Below, piece after piece: positions 50,314-59,235 of a stretch of DNA of 64,000 nucleotides (position 1 is the stretch's first letter; every line of letters begins with the position of its first letter). The position numbers were made by a program, and so were the translations under genes. Source of the DNA: Lysobacter auxotrophicus (GTDB lineage: Bacteria > Pseudomonadota > Gammaproteobacteria > Xanthomonadales > Xanthomonadaceae); contig NZ_AP027041.1 of assembly GCF_027924565.1 (NCBI RefSeq), positions 3,596,001-3,660,000 on the forward strand, written 5' to 3'. The notes below the pieces were generated by a model. The model worked only from the letters and a program-made list of their open reading frames with translations, was not told where the DNA came from and did no database searches.

Positions 50314-51903
50314 ATGACCTCCGAACTCCTGTCCGGCCCGCCGGTCACCGTCCGCCGCGCCCTGCTGTCCGTTTCCGACAAGACCGGCCTGATCGAACTG
50401 GCCCGCTCGCTGCATGCGCTGGACGTCGAACTGCTGTCCACCGGCGGCACCGCGAAGGCCATCCGCGACGCCGGCCTGCCGGTGAAGGACGTCAGCGACG
50501 TCACCGGGTTTCCCGAGATGATGGACGGCCGCGTCAAGACGCTGCATCCGATCGTGCACGGCGGCCTGCTCGGCCGCGCCGGACTCGACGAAGCGGTGAT
50601 GGCGCAGCACGGCATCGGCGCGATCGACCTGCTCGTGCTGAACCTGTATCCGTTCGAGAAGGTGTCGGTCAATCCCGACTCCACGCTCGAGGACATCATC
50701 GAGAACATCGACATCGGCGGCCCGGCGATGCTGCGTTCGGCGGCGAAGAACTTCGCGCGCGTGACCGTCGCCACCGATCCGGCGCAGTACGGCGCGCTCG
50801 TCGCCGAGTTGAACGCGAATGGCGGCGCGATTTCGGGCAAGACGCGTTTTGCGATGTCGGTCGCCGCATTCAACCGCGTCGCGCAGTACGACGCGCGCAT
50901 CAGCGATTACCTGTCGTCGATCAACGTCGAGGACGGTTCGCGCGCCGCGTTCTCCGCGCAGGCCAATGGCAGCTTCGTGAAGGTGATGGACCTGCGCTAC
51001 GGCGAGAATCCGCACCAGGCCGGCGCGTTCTACCGCGACCTGTGGCCGGTGCCCGGCACGCTGGCGACATTCACGCAGCTGCAGGGTAAAGAGCTGAGCT
51101 ACAACAACCTCGCCGATGCCGACGCCGCATGGGAATGCGTGCGCCAGTTCGAGCGCCCGGCGTGCGTGATCGTCAAGCACGCCAACCCGTGCGGCGTGGC
51201 CGAAGGCGTGGCCTGCGGCGACGCGTACGAACTCGCGTACGCGACCGATCCGACGTCGGCGTTCGGCGGCATCCTCGCGTTCAACACGAAGCTCGATGCG
51301 GCCACCGCGAAGGCCGTCCTCGACCGCCAGTTCGTCGAAGTGCTGATCGCGCCGGATTACGAGGAAGGCGCGCTCGATTACGCGCGCAAGAAGGCGAACG
51401 TGCGCGTGCTGCGCATTCCGCACGGCGAGGGTCGCAACAACGTCGACGTGAAGCGCGTGGGCTCGGGCCTGCTGATGCAGACCGCCGACATCCGCGAAGT
51501 CACGCGCGAGGAGCTGAAGGTCGTCACGAAGATCGCACCCACGAAGGAGCAGCTGGACGACCTGCTGTTCGCGTGGCGCGTGGCGAAGTTCGTGAAGTCC
51601 AACGCGATCGTCTATGCGAAGGATCACCGCACCATCGGCGTCGGCGCCGGCCAGATGAGCCGCGTGTACTCGGCGCGCATCGCCGGCATCAAGGCGACCG
51701 ACGCGGGCCTGATCGTGCCGGGTTCGGTGATGGCGTCCGACGCCTTCTTCCCGTTCCGCGACGGCATCGACGCGGCGGCCGAAGCCGGCATCAAGGCGGT
51801 GATCCAGCCGGGCGGCTCGATGCGCGACAGCGAAGTCATCGCCGCCGCCGACGAGCACGGCCTGGCGATGGTGTTCACCGGCGTGCGGCATTTCCGTCAC
51901 TGA
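50314..51903 (+). CDS. purH: bifunctional AICAR transformylase/IMP cyclohydrolase
   Basis: 529 residues from ATG 50314 ([25 protein letters not shown]); the open frame runs upstream through repeat DNA and is ignored. Last two steps of IMP synthesis. N-terminal cyclohydrolase domain: [28 protein letters not shown]-terminal transformylase domain: [27 protein letters not shown] with the catalytic Lys-His, [21 protein letters not shown] and [18 protein letters not shown]. Confidence 0.97.
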   Translation: MTSELLSGPPVTVRRALLSVSDKTGLIELARSLHALDVELLSTGGTAKAIRDAGLPVKDVSDVTGFPEMMDGRVKTLHPIVHGGLLGRAGLDEAVMAQHGIGAIDLLVLNLYPFEKVSVNPDSTLEDIIENIDIGGPAMLRSAAKNFARVTVATDPAQYGALVAELNANGGAISGKTRFAMSVAAFNRVAQYDARISDYLSSINVEDGSRAAFSAQANGSFVKVMDLRYGENPHQAGAFYRDLWPVPGTLATFTQLQGKELSYNNLADADAAWECVRQFERPACVIVKHANPCGVAEGVACGDAYELAYATDPTSAFGGILAFNTKLDAATAKAVLDRQFVEVLIAPDYEEGALDYARKKANVRVLRIPHGEGRNNVDVKRVGSGLLMQTADIREVTREELKVVTKIAPTKEQLDDLLFAWRVAKFVKSNAIVYAKDHRTIGVGAGQMSRVYSARIAGIKATDAGLIVPGSVMASDAFFPFRDGIDAAAEAGIKAVIQPGGSMRDSEVIAAADEHGLAMVFTGVRHFRH

Positions 51904-51926
51904 TTCCCGCGGAGCCTTTAGTTCCG

Positions 51927-52041
51927 TCATCCCGGCGAAAGCCGGGACCCAGGCCCGTCACGCACGGGCACTCCCACGCACCCGTCTGGAAAACCACCCG
52001 CTCTTGTAGCCCGGGTGCGCTTCGCTTTACCCGGGCTACAA
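51927..52041. repeat. dispersed repeats downstream of purH
   Basis: GTCATCCCGGCGAAAGCCGGGACCCA (about 51928-51953, second family) and a solo first-family element TTGTAGCCCGGGT...ACCCGGGCTACAA (52004-52041) with 13-base perfect arms around GCGCTTCGCTTT. Either hairpin might help end purH transcription. Confidence 0.7.
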
Positions 52042-52115
52042 CGCACGCGGCTGCGCCACTCCACCCGACCGTAACCGCCGCCGCTTCAGACTACGGCCAC
52101 ACGACCGGAGGCTCT

Positions 52116-52610
52116 ATGTGGATCCGCACCGAAACCCACGACGATCACGCAGCCATCCGCGAACTGCTCGGCGAAGCGTTCGCCGGATCCGACGGCAACG
52201 GGCGCATCGAGCAGCGGATCGTCGATGCCTTGCGTGAGGACGGCGAGCTCAGCCTGTGCCTGGTGGCCGATATCGACGGGCGGATCGCCGGTGTGGCCGT
52301 GTTCTCGCCAGTCGCGATCGAAGGCGCGAAGTCCTGGTACGGCCTGGGCCCGGTCGCGGTCGCACCGCGCGACCAGGGCAACGGCGTCGGCACCGCGCTG
52401 ATCCGCGCCGGCCTGGCCGAGCTCGCCGACCTGGGCGCGGCCGGCTGCGTCGTACTCGGCGAGCCGGCGTACTACGAACGCTTCGGCTTCCGCAACGACG
52501 GCGAGCTGCGCTACGCCGACGCCCCGGCCCAGTACTTCCAGTCGCTCGCCTTCGGCGAAGCAGAGGCGAAGGGCGACGTGCGCTACCACCGCTCGTTCTC
52601 GTCCCACTGA
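52116..52610 (+). CDS. GNAT-family N-acetyltransferase (YhbS-like)
   Basis: 164 residues from ATG 52116. MWIRTETHDDHAAIRELLGEAF starts the fold; the acetyl-CoA loop is VAVAPRDQGNGVGTALIRAGL (Q/R-x-x-G-x-G/A type); GAAGCVVLGEPAYYERFGF resembles the YhbS subgroup. Substrate unknown. Between purH and the symporter. Confidence 0.88.
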   Translation: MWIRTETHDDHAAIRELLGEAFAGSDGNGRIEQRIVDALREDGELSLCLVADIDGRIAGVAVFSPVAIEGAKSWYGLGPVAVAPRDQGNGVGTALIRAGLAELADLGAAGCVVLGEPAYYERFGFRNDGELRYADAPAQYFQSLAFGEAEAKGDVRYHRSFSSH

Positions 52611-52637
52611 CGCGCGTGCGCCGCGCGTCGCGGGCGA

Positions 52638-54092
52638 TCAGTCGCGACGCACCGGTTCCTTCCAGATCTCGTGGTCCACGCCGTCGCCCAGTTCCGGGTA
52701 TTGCGCGATATGGAACGTGGGCGAGCGGCCTTCGGACAACTGGCGGTCGTAATCGCGCGTGAGCTTGATGACCACGCCCGACAGCATGACGATGGCCACC
52801 AGGTTGATCGACGCCATCAGCGCCATCGCCGCATCGGCCGCGTCCCACACCAGCTGCACCTTCGAGTAGACGCCCCACACGATCACCGCCAGCGCGGCCA
52901 GGCGCAGCGCGAGCAGGCTCCAGCGGCCGCCGCCGAGGTACAGCAGGTTGCTCTCGGCGTACGAGTAGTTGCCGATGATGGTGGTGAAGGCGAAGAAGAA
53001 CAGCGCGATCGCCACGAAGTACGTGCCCCATCCGCCGAAGAACACGGTCATCGCGTTCTGCGTGATCTCCACGCCGTCGCCGCCCTGGCCGAGCACGCCC
53101 GACAGCAGGATCACGAAGCCGGTGGCCGAACAGATCAGCAGCGTGTCGATGAACACGCCCAGCGACTGCACGAAGCCCTGGCTCGACGGGTGATGCGGCA
53201 CCGGCGTCGCGGCGGCGGCGACGTTCGGCGCGCTGCCCATGCCGGCTTCATTCGAATACAGGCCGCGCTTCACGCCCTGCAGCATCGCCACGGCGATCGC
53301 GCCGAAGATGCCGCCGGCCGCCGCATCCAGGCCGAACGCGCTGCGCAGCACCAGCGACAGGACGTCGGGCACCTGGCCCAGGTGCGTGAACACCACCCAG
53401 GCCGCGAGACCCAGATAACCGACCGACATGAACGGCACTACCCACTCGGCGAAACGCGCGATGGTGCGCAGGCCGCCGAAGATGATCACCGCCGTGAGCA
53501 GCACCAGCCCGGTCGCAATCTGGGCCTGGCTGAAGCCGAATGCGCTGTGCAGCGACTGCGCCATCGCGTTGGCATGCACGCTGCTGAAGACCAGTCCGTA
53601 CGTAAGCAACAGGCACAGCGCGAACGCCACGCCCATCCACTTCTTCTTCAGCCCGCGCGCCATGTAGTACGACGGGCCGCCGCGATACTGGCCGTTCTCG
53701 TCGCGGACCTTGTACAGCTGCGCCAGCGCGCTCTCGGCGTACGCCGTCGCCATGCCGAGCACCGCCGTGCACCACATCCAGAACAGCGCGCCCGGGCCGC
53801 CCACGCTCAGCGCGATCGCGACGCCGGCGAGGTTGCCCGTGCCCACGCGCGAGGCCAGCGACGTGCACAGCGCCTGGAAGGGCGAGATGCCGGCGGTATC
53901 GCCGTCGGTGCCGCGGCCGATGACGTGCAGCATGTGCGGGAAGCGCCGCACTTGCACGAAACGCAGGCGTACCGTGAAGTACAGGCCTACCGCCAGCAGG
54001 CCGTAGACCAGCACGTAGTCCCACAGGACCTTGTTGATCAGGCCGATCACGGGCGACAACAACGTTTCGATCAGGTGGGCTACGGCTTCCAT
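52638..54092 (-). CDS. alanine/glycine:cation symporter family transporter (AGCS)
   Basis: 484 residues from ATG 54092 (MEAVAHLIETL), chosen because AGGA lies six bases upstream; MSM two codons earlier is possible. About eleven membrane helices. AGCS signatures: LYFTVRLRFVQVRRFPHML, LCTSLASRVGTGNLAGVAIAL, WMWCTAVLGMATAYAES, GGPSYYMARG and GLYSNEAGMGSAPNVAAAA. Sodium- or proton-coupled uptake of alanine or glycine is inferred from family. Divergent from purD. Confidence 0.93.
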   Translation of the reverse strand: MEAVAHLIETLLSPVIGLINKVLWDYVLVYGLLAVGLYFTVRLRFVQVRRFPHMLHVIGRGTDGDTAGISPFQALCTSLASRVGTGNLAGVAIALSVGGPGALFWMWCTAVLGMATAYAESALAQLYKVRDENGQYRGGPSYYMARGLKKKWMGVAFALCLLLTYGLVFSSVHANAMAQSLHSAFGFSQAQIATGLVLLTAVIIFGGLRTIARFAEWVVPFMSVGYLGLAAWVVFTHLGQVPDVLSLVLRSAFGLDAAAGGIFGAIAVAMLQGVKRGLYSNEAGMGSAPNVAAAATPVPHHPSSQGFVQSLGVFIDTLLICSATGFVILLSGVLGQGGDGVEITQNAMTVFFGGWGTYFVAIALFFFAFTTIIGNYSYAESNLLYLGGGRWSLLALRLAALAVIVWGVYSKVQLVWDAADAAMALMASINLVAIVMLSGVVIKLTRDYDRQLSEGRSPTFHIAQYPELGDGVDHEIWKEPVRRD

Positions 54093-54277
54093 CGACATTC
54101 CTGTGGGGGCGCGTTCATCCCGCGCATGGCCGCCGTCGAGGGGCCCGGCGCGTGACGACGTCGCGAACGACATCCGCGGCCGGGGCCGCGCGGCTGGCGA
54201 TGGTACCAGCCGGGTCGCGGTGTCCTCCCGTCGCCCGTAAAATCGGCCCCTTCCGCAGGCCCCCAGCAGGAGCGCAC

Positions 54278-55582
54278 ATGAAAGTCCTCGTCATCGGTTC
54301 CGGCGGTCGCGAGCACGCCCTGGCCTGGAAATTGTCCCAGTCGCGTCGCGTGAGCGAAGTCCTCGTCGCACCGGGCAATGCCGGCACCGCGACAGAAGCC
54401 AAGTGCCGCAACGTGGACGTGCCCGCTTCCGACATCGACGGCCTGCTCGCCCTGGTCGAACGCGAGGGCGTCAGCGTCACCGTCGTCGGCCCGGAAGGCC
54501 CGCTGGTGAACGGCGTGGTCGATCGCTTCCGCGAGAAGAAGCACCGCATCTTCGGACCTACCGCCGCCGCCGCGCAGCTGGAAGGCAGCAAGGCGTACGC
54601 GAAGGATTTCCTCGCGCGCCACGGCATTCCCACCGCGCACTACGCGGTGTTCACCGAGGCCGACGCGGCGCTGGAATACGTGCAGGACAAAGGCGCGCCC
54701 ATCGTCATCAAGGCCGACGGCCTGGCCGCCGGCAAGGGCGTCATCGTGGCGATGACGCTGGCCGAAGCCGAGGCCGCCATCACCGACATGCTGTCCGATT
54801 ACGCTTTCGGCGCCGCTGGCGCGCGCGTGGTGATCGAGGAATTCCTCGATGGCGAGGAAGCGAGCTTCATCTCGATGGTCGACGGCACGCACGCGCTGCC
54901 GATGGCGACCAGCCAGGACCACAAGCGCGTGGGCGACCGCGACACCGGCCCGAACACCGGCGGCATGGGCGCGTATTCGCCCGCGCCCGTGGTCACGCCG
55001 GAAGTGCACGCGCGCATCATGCGCGAGGTCGTCGAACCCACCGTGCGCGGCATGCAGGCCGACGGCATCCCGTTCACCGGCTTCCTCTATGCGGGCCTGA
55101 TGATCGACAAGAGCGGCGCGCCGAAGGTCATCGAATACAACGTGCGCTTCGGCGATCCGGAAACGCAGCCGGTGATGCTGCGCCTGCGTTCGGACCTGCT
55201 GGACCTGGTGGAAGCGGCGATCGACGAGCGCCTGGACAAGGTGAGCGCGCAGTGGGATGAGCGCCCGTCGCTCGGCGTGGTGATGGCGGCCGAGGGTTAC
55301 CCCGGCACGCCGCGCGCGGGCGATGTGATCGGCAGCTGGGACGCGCCGGAAGTCGACGACGTGAAGGTCTTTCACGCCGGCACGAAGCTGGAAGGCGAGC
55401 ACGTCGTCACCGCCGGCGGCCGCGTGCTGTGCGTGTGCGCGCTGGGCGACACCGTCGCCGACGCGCAGCACAAGGCCTACGAAGGCGTGGCCGGCATCTC
55501 GTGGCACGGCGAATTCCATCGCCATGACATCGGCTGGCGCGCGATCGAGCGCGAACGTGCGGAAGCGGGCGAGCCGGCGTAA
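54278..55582 (+). CDS. purD: phosphoribosylamine-glycine ligase
   Basis: 434 residues from ATG 54278 (MKVLVIGSGGREHALAWKL); the frame is open upstream without homology. Joins glycine to phosphoribosylamine with ATP in purine synthesis. N-domain, then ATP-grasp (GSKAYAKDFLARHGIPTA, PIVIKADGLAAGKGVIVA, EEFLDGEEASFISMVDG, QDHKRVGDRDTGPNTGGMGAYSPAPVV) and C-domain (EYNVRFGDPETQPVMLRL). Same-strand partner of purH with the GNAT and symporter between. Confidence 0.97.
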   Translation: MKVLVIGSGGREHALAWKLSQSRRVSEVLVAPGNAGTATEAKCRNVDVPASDIDGLLALVEREGVSVTVVGPEGPLVNGVVDRFREKKHRIFGPTAAAAQLEGSKAYAKDFLARHGIPTAHYAVFTEADAALEYVQDKGAPIVIKADGLAAGKGVIVAMTLAEAEAAITDMLSDYAFGAAGARVVIEEFLDGEEASFISMVDGTHALPMATSQDHKRVGDRDTGPNTGGMGAYSPAPVVTPEVHARIMREVVEPTVRGMQADGIPFTGFLYAGLMIDKSGAPKVIEYNVRFGDPETQPVMLRLRSDLLDLVEAAIDERLDKVSAQWDERPSLGVVMAAEGYPGTPRAGDVIGSWDAPEVDDVKVFHAGTKLEGEHVVTAGGRVLCVCALGDTVADAQHKAYEGVAGISWHGEFHRHDIGWRAIERERAEAGEPA

Positions 55583-55592
55583 CGCACTAAAG

Positions 55593-55615
55593 CCCCTCTC
55601 CCATCGGGAGAGGGG
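55593..55615. repeat. palindromic repeat after purD
   Basis: CCCCTCTCCC (55593-55602) and GGGAGAGGGG (55606-55615), loop ATC, then TTGGGGTGAGGGG. A shorter copy is at 29474-29495. It may also act as a weak purD terminator, though T-run is lacking. Confidence 0.7.
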
Positions 55616-55699
55616 TTGGGGTGAGGGGCAACGAAGCGACAACGCTCGAACGCCCTCACCCGCACAGCGCTGAAATCCAATGTTTCAGCGGATGGCCGC

Positions 55700-55972
55700 C
55701 TACGAACCCTGCTCCTCCGGAGCCGGCGTCAACTTCACCACCACCTCCTCCAGCTCCGCGATCACGCGCTCCAGCGCATCATAGAACTCGGCCTGCCGCG
55801 TCATCAGATCCTCGATGTTCCCGGCTTCTTTCAGCTTCGCCAGCTCGCCATCGAACAGCAACCACTGTGCGGTGAGCCGTTCCACGTTGCCCTTCGCGTA
55901 ATGCCGCATCTCCTTGAGCTGCAGCAGCGTGTCGTTGACGTGGTCGAGCGGAGATTTGGTGTCGGACGACAT
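55700..55972 (-). CDS. small helical protein of unknown function
   Basis: 90 residues from ATG 55972 (MSSDTKSPLDHVNDTLLQLKE), preceded by AGGAGG five to six bases upstream, a very strong ribosome site that decides the start. Nearly all helical with heptad-like spacing (VNDTLLQLKEMRHYAKGNVERLTAQWLL; FYDALERVIAELEEVVVKL), suggesting a coiled-coil dimer. No recognised family. Confidence 0.75.
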   Translation of the reverse strand: MSSDTKSPLDHVNDTLLQLKEMRHYAKGNVERLTAQWLLFDGELAKLKEAGNIEDLMTRQAEFYDALERVIAELEEVVVKLTPAPEEQGS

Positions 55973-56136
55973 GACGACCTCCTGTTGGGAATCGCCCCCG
56001 CAGCGTAGCCACCCGCAGGTGAACCGGCCGAAAAACCCGGCGTCAAGCATCCGTTGGGGCTCGTGACGAAGGACACGGGCCTGCGCCGCGCACTCCCGCG
56101 ACACTGGCGCCTCGCATCGCAAGGCCGCACAACCAC

Positions 56137-57963
56137 GTGAACATCGGAACGTTCCAGCGCGCGCTTCGGCGCATCGCCTGCGCCCTAGCGCTTACCGCGC
56201 TTCCTGCGGGCGCCAGCGCCGCAGTCGCACTCGAAAACGCGATGACGCGGGAACTGCAATCGCACGGTTTGCAGGGCGCCGTCTGGTCCACGCTCGTCGA
56301 CGACACCGTCGATACCGGCGCCGCCGGCATCCGCGATGCGCGCAGCAACGCGCCGATGCGGCCGGACGATCGCGTACATGTCGGCTCCGTCGCCAAGACG
56401 CTGCTCGCCACCGGCGTGCTTCGGCTCATCACGCAGGGCAAGTTGACCCTGGATGCGCCGGTCGCGCCGCTGCTGCCGGACATCGGCTTCGACAACCCAT
56501 GGGCGACGACGGATCCCATCCGCGTCCGCCACCTGCTCGATCACACGGCCGGCCTCGATGACGTGCGCTTCTCGCAGGCATTCACCCTCGTCCCGCGCGA
56601 AGACACGCCACTGCGCAATGCCTTCGAAGGACGCGACCCGCTGCGCGTGCGCAGCCGTCCCGGCGCGCGGCATTCGTACTCGAACACCGGCTACACGCTG
56701 CTGGGCATGGTGGTTGAGCGCGTCGCCGGCCAGCGGTACGAGACCTACCTCGACGCGCATCTGCTCACGCCCCTGCGGATGCACGACAGCACGTTCGCGT
56801 TCACCACGCAGGATGGCGAACGCGCACACCCGCGCCTGGCGATGGGACATTTCGAGAACGGCGCGACGCACGCCGCCGTGCCGAGTTACATCCGGCCGGC
56901 CGGGCAGTTCACCACGACCGCCGCGGACATGGCCCGCTTCGCGCGTTTCCTGATGAGCGACGGCCGCATCGATGGCGCACCCTTCATCGACCCCGCGCTG
57001 CTGCGCGCGATGGGCGAGCCCGTCTCCACCGAAGCCGCCGACGCCGGCCTGCGTGTCGGCTATGGCCTTGGCCTGAGCACGCGCGACCGGCACGGCGCGG
57101 TCGGCCGATGCCACGGCGGCAGCACGGTCGGCTATCGCGCGATGCTGTGCCTGTTTCCACGCGAACAGCGCGCGTTCTTCGTCGCGGTGAACGCCGATGT
57201 CGAAGGCGTCGATTACGGGCGGCTCGATCGCACGCTGATCGACACGCTCGATTTGCCGCCGAGCCATACGCAGCCCCAGACAAAGGCCTCAGCGCTGCGC
57301 GAATGGGAAGGCGTCTACATCCCCGCGCCGAACCGGTTCGCGAGCCTGGAATGGCTCGACACCACGCTGAACTTCGTGCACGTGCGGCGCGACGGCGACA
57401 CGCTGCGTTTCAAACCGTTCCAGTCGAAAGAGATCGTGCTGCAACCCGTCGGCGACCGCCTGTTGCGCGCGCCCGACCGCACCCTCGCGTCGCACGCCCT
57501 CATCACCATGCCCGATGGCCGCCGCGTCATCAGCACCGGCCTGCAGAGTTACGAACGCGTGTCGCTCGCGCGGATGGCGCTGCTGTGGGGCAGCGTGATC
57601 GCCGGCCTGCTCGGTTGCGTGTGGCTGCTGATCTCGGGCGCGTTCGTGCTGATCCGGCGACGCGGCACGGCGAACAGGGCGGTGCTGATCCCCTGCTGCG
57701 GCCTGCTCGCCCTCGTGCTGCCCCTCCCGTTCTTCTACGGGCAATCCTTCCTGCAACTGGGCGACGTGACGATCGCCAGCGTCCTGCTCGCCATCGTCAC
57801 CGCGCTGTGGCCGTTGTCGATGCTGGCGGGCCTGATGGCGGCACTGCGCCATCGCCCGTGGTCGGCGCGCATGACGCTCGACGCCGCCGCGATGCTCGCC
57901 GTGCTCCAGTGGACCTGCGTACTGGCATGGTGGGGCCTGGTGCCGTTGCGGATGTGGGCATGA
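56137..57963 (+). CDS. beta-lactamase-fold serine hydrolase with C-terminal membrane helices
   Basis: 608 residues, proposed start GTG 56137 (no ATG gives the signal peptide). Signal peptide ends ASA. The class C/esterase-type active site is complete: SVAK (Ser84/Lys87), YSN (Tyr181) and HGG (His326). A linker domain (WEGVYIPAPNRF...) follows, then four hydrophobic helices (residues ~480-605). Such proteins are often D-aminopeptidases, esterases or penicillin-interactive proteins; the membrane tail suggests a cell-envelope role. Substrate unknown. Confidence 0.85.
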   Translation: MNIGTFQRALRRIACALALTALPAGASAAVALENAMTRELQSHGLQGAVWSTLVDDTVDTGAAGIRDARSNAPMRPDDRVHVGSVAKTLLATGVLRLITQGKLTLDAPVAPLLPDIGFDNPWATTDPIRVRHLLDHTAGLDDVRFSQAFTLVPREDTPLRNAFEGRDPLRVRSRPGARHSYSNTGYTLLGMVVERVAGQRYETYLDAHLLTPLRMHDSTFAFTTQDGERAHPRLAMGHFENGATHAAVPSYIRPAGQFTTTAADMARFARFLMSDGRIDGAPFIDPALLRAMGEPVSTEAADAGLRVGYGLGLSTRDRHGAVGRCHGGSTVGYRAMLCLFPREQRAFFVAVNADVEGVDYGRLDRTLIDTLDLPPSHTQPQTKASALREWEGVYIPAPNRFASLEWLDTTLNFVHVRRDGDTLRFKPFQSKEIVLQPVGDRLLRAPDRTLASHALITMPDGRRVISTGLQSYERVSLARMALLWGSVIAGLLGCVWLLISGAFVLIRRRGTANRAVLIPCCGLLALVLPLPFFYGQSFLQLGDVTIASVLLAIVTALWPLSMLAGLMAALRHRPWSARMTLDAAAMLAVLQWTCVLAWWGLVPLRMWA

Positions 57964-58060
57964 GGGCAACTGCACCGCCGACATCGATGTGCGAACCCCA
58001 TCGTTCGTCATTCCCGCCGAAGCAGCAGCTCCACGCCTTGCGCGCCCCGTAGCTGGCCTT

Positions 58061-58134
58061 TGTAGCCCGGGTAAGCGAAGCGCACCCGGGAAGGCGCACG
58101 GTTCCCCGGGTGCGCTTCGCTTACCCGGGCTACA
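58061..58134. repeat. paired inverted repeat (first family)
   Basis: Two perfect 30-base inverted arms: 58061-58090 (TGTAGCCCGGGTAAGCGAAG then CGCACCCGGG) and its exact reverse complement 58105-58134, with a 14-base spacer. The same arms recur at 63806-63835 and 63851-63880. This is a REP doublet in form. Confidence 0.85.
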
Positions 58135-58367
58135 AGAGCGGGTCGCGCAGCAGAGAGCGACAACCGCACAAGCTCACGCGCCTGCTGGAACAGCTTCGCA
58201 ACGCGGAAACTGCGCTGGGCAGCGACGTGATGGTCACCGCGCGGGAGGGCTACGCGGTGCTGAAGGCTGTCGGCAAGGGCGATGGTTTGGAGGCGCTGAA
58301 GAAGTTGCTGGCGAAGCGGTTCGCGTCCGGGCCGCGGGAGCCGGCGGCGAAGGTGCCGGCGGTCTGA
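58110..58367 (+). CDS. small protein, 5' end embedded in a repeat
   Basis: 85 codons from GTG 58110. The conserved-looking part begins only after the repeat, at HKLTRLLEQLRNAETALGSDVMVTARE, then GYAVLKAVGKGDGLEALKKLLAKRF, resembling small helical xanthomonad proteins from memory. The first ~15 codons (RFAYPGYK...) are translated repeat. Either the repeat truncated an older gene or supplied the start; no ATG is available. Function unknown. Confidence 0.45.
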   Translation: MRFAYPGYKSGSRSRERQPHKLTRLLEQLRNAETALGSDVMVTAREGYAVLKAVGKGDGLEALKKLLAKRFASGPREPAAKVPAV

Positions 58368-58388
58368 TTTTTCGCTTGGTGGATGCGA

Positions 58389-58418
58389 GAAGGCCCCGCA
58401 TGCGGGGCCCTTCGTTTT
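58389..58418 (+). terminator. intrinsic terminator
   Basis: Perfect palindrome GGCCCCGCATGCGGGGCC (58392-58409) followed by CTTCGTTTT. Ends the small gene at 58110. Confidence 0.8.
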
Positions 58419-58499
58419 GGTGTGGCGCGGGTCGCATGGATGGGCTCTGCCCACCCAGATCCATTTGCCCCGCCGTGAGCGGCATGAAGCGCCGCCCCA

Positions 58500-58676
58500 T
58501 CACCTCAAGACCGGTGGCGGCGCCTCGGTGGCGATATGGGTGGGCCGCTCGGTCAGGGTTTTGCCAGTTCGACAGTAGCCGTCCGCATCCAGCCTTCCGA
58601 CGACCGCGGGGGCCGAGTTGAACAGCAATGTGCACGCCAGATCGCTCAGGGGTTCTCCTGTCTCAGCGTCGACCAT
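58500..58676 (-). CDS. 58-residue protein resembling the PAAR protein's tail domain
   Basis: ATG 58676 has GAGGAG about five bases upstream (- strand). MVDAETGEPLSDLACTLLF, then VVGRLDADGYCRTGKTLTERP. The spacing of D-A-x-T-G-x-P-L...L-x-C-x-L and a later D-x-x-G parallels the last 65 residues of the PAAR protein at 60175 (VDAVTGDPLRGLTCLL ... LDDRGRT). It starts inside the end of the lipoprotein gene (31-base overlap). Last gene of the cargo operon. Confidence 0.6.
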   Translation of the reverse strand: MVDAETGEPLSDLACTLLFNSAPAVVGRLDADGYCRTGKTLTERPTHIATEAPPPVLR

Positions 58677-58813
58677 CTGGACTCCTCTTCGAACGGACGC
58701 TCGCGGGCTTCGTTGGCGCCCGCATCGAGGGCGTCGTCCGATGAGCCCATGGTGAGCGTGCTGCAACCGGCCAATGCGGCAATGGCGGCTACCAGTACTG
58801 CGATGCGCTTCAT
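58646..58813 (-). CDS. small lipoprotein
   Basis: 55 residues. MKRIAVLVAAIAALAGCSTLT has a classical lipobox (LAGC). The rest is short and acidic (DDALDAGANEARERPFEEES). It starts by ATGA overlap with the gene at 58810. Small lipoproteins beside type VI cargo can be periplasmic immunity factors; here that is inference. Confidence 0.65.
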   Translation of the reverse strand: MKRIAVLVAAIAALAGCSTLTMGSSDDALDAGANEARERPFEEESRWSTLRQENP

Positions 58814-59235
58814 CGTAGCCTCCGGCGCGCCGCATGGCTGCACGGAACTGCCTCGTGGATATCCGCGACTTTGAGCATGCCAATCGCGACAGTGGGACCC
58901 CAGTGCGTCTGGCCTAGCGATGTGCCTTCGTAAACGTCGGTTTCTGTAATCAAGTCGTTGGTTGGAGCGTAGTAGAGCCGGTAGAAGACCGGGAAATCCC
59001 ACAGCGGGAGGGTCCAGAACGGTCGCTTTCCTGCCTCCGGGTCGGGATGGGGTTGCGTGTGCAGGAACGAGGGCAGCACCCAGAAGGGGCGATAACGCTC
59101 AAGGCGATAACAGCCATCCGGGCTCGTCTCCTCCGCCTCTTTGGTTGCCAAACCGCGTTCCCAGTACGGCGAGGCGAGATTCAGAACGACCAGGACCACG
59201 GCTGAAATCGCGAGACCATTAGCCCACGTGCGCAT
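58810..59235 (-). CDS. membrane-anchored protein, candidate immunity protein
   Basis: 141 residues from ATG 59235 (MRTWANGLAISAVVLVVLNLA), chosen for GGAG six bases upstream; ATG 59241 is an alternative. One N-terminal membrane helix, then a soluble periplasmic part (DGCYRLERYRPFWVLPSFLH, FYRLYYAPTNDLITETDVYEG, HWGPTVAIGM). Overlaps the DUF6402 gene by 17 bases. The layout (anchor + YR-x-Y-x-P pattern) resembles DUF6201-type proteins found beside type VI effectors; from memory, not tested. Confidence 0.65.
   Translation of the reverse strand: MRTWANGLAISAVVLVVLNLASPYWERGLATKEAEETSPDGCYRLERYRPFWVLPSFLHTQPHPDPEAGKRPFWTLPLWDFPVFYRLYYAPTNDLITETDVYEGTSLGQTHWGPTVAIGMLKVADIHEAVPCSHAARRRLR

Noticed and set aside
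49680..50900. 406-codon - strand open frame across fis and purH
   Set aside because: Antisense to fis and the start of purH and includes repeat DNA; no domain.
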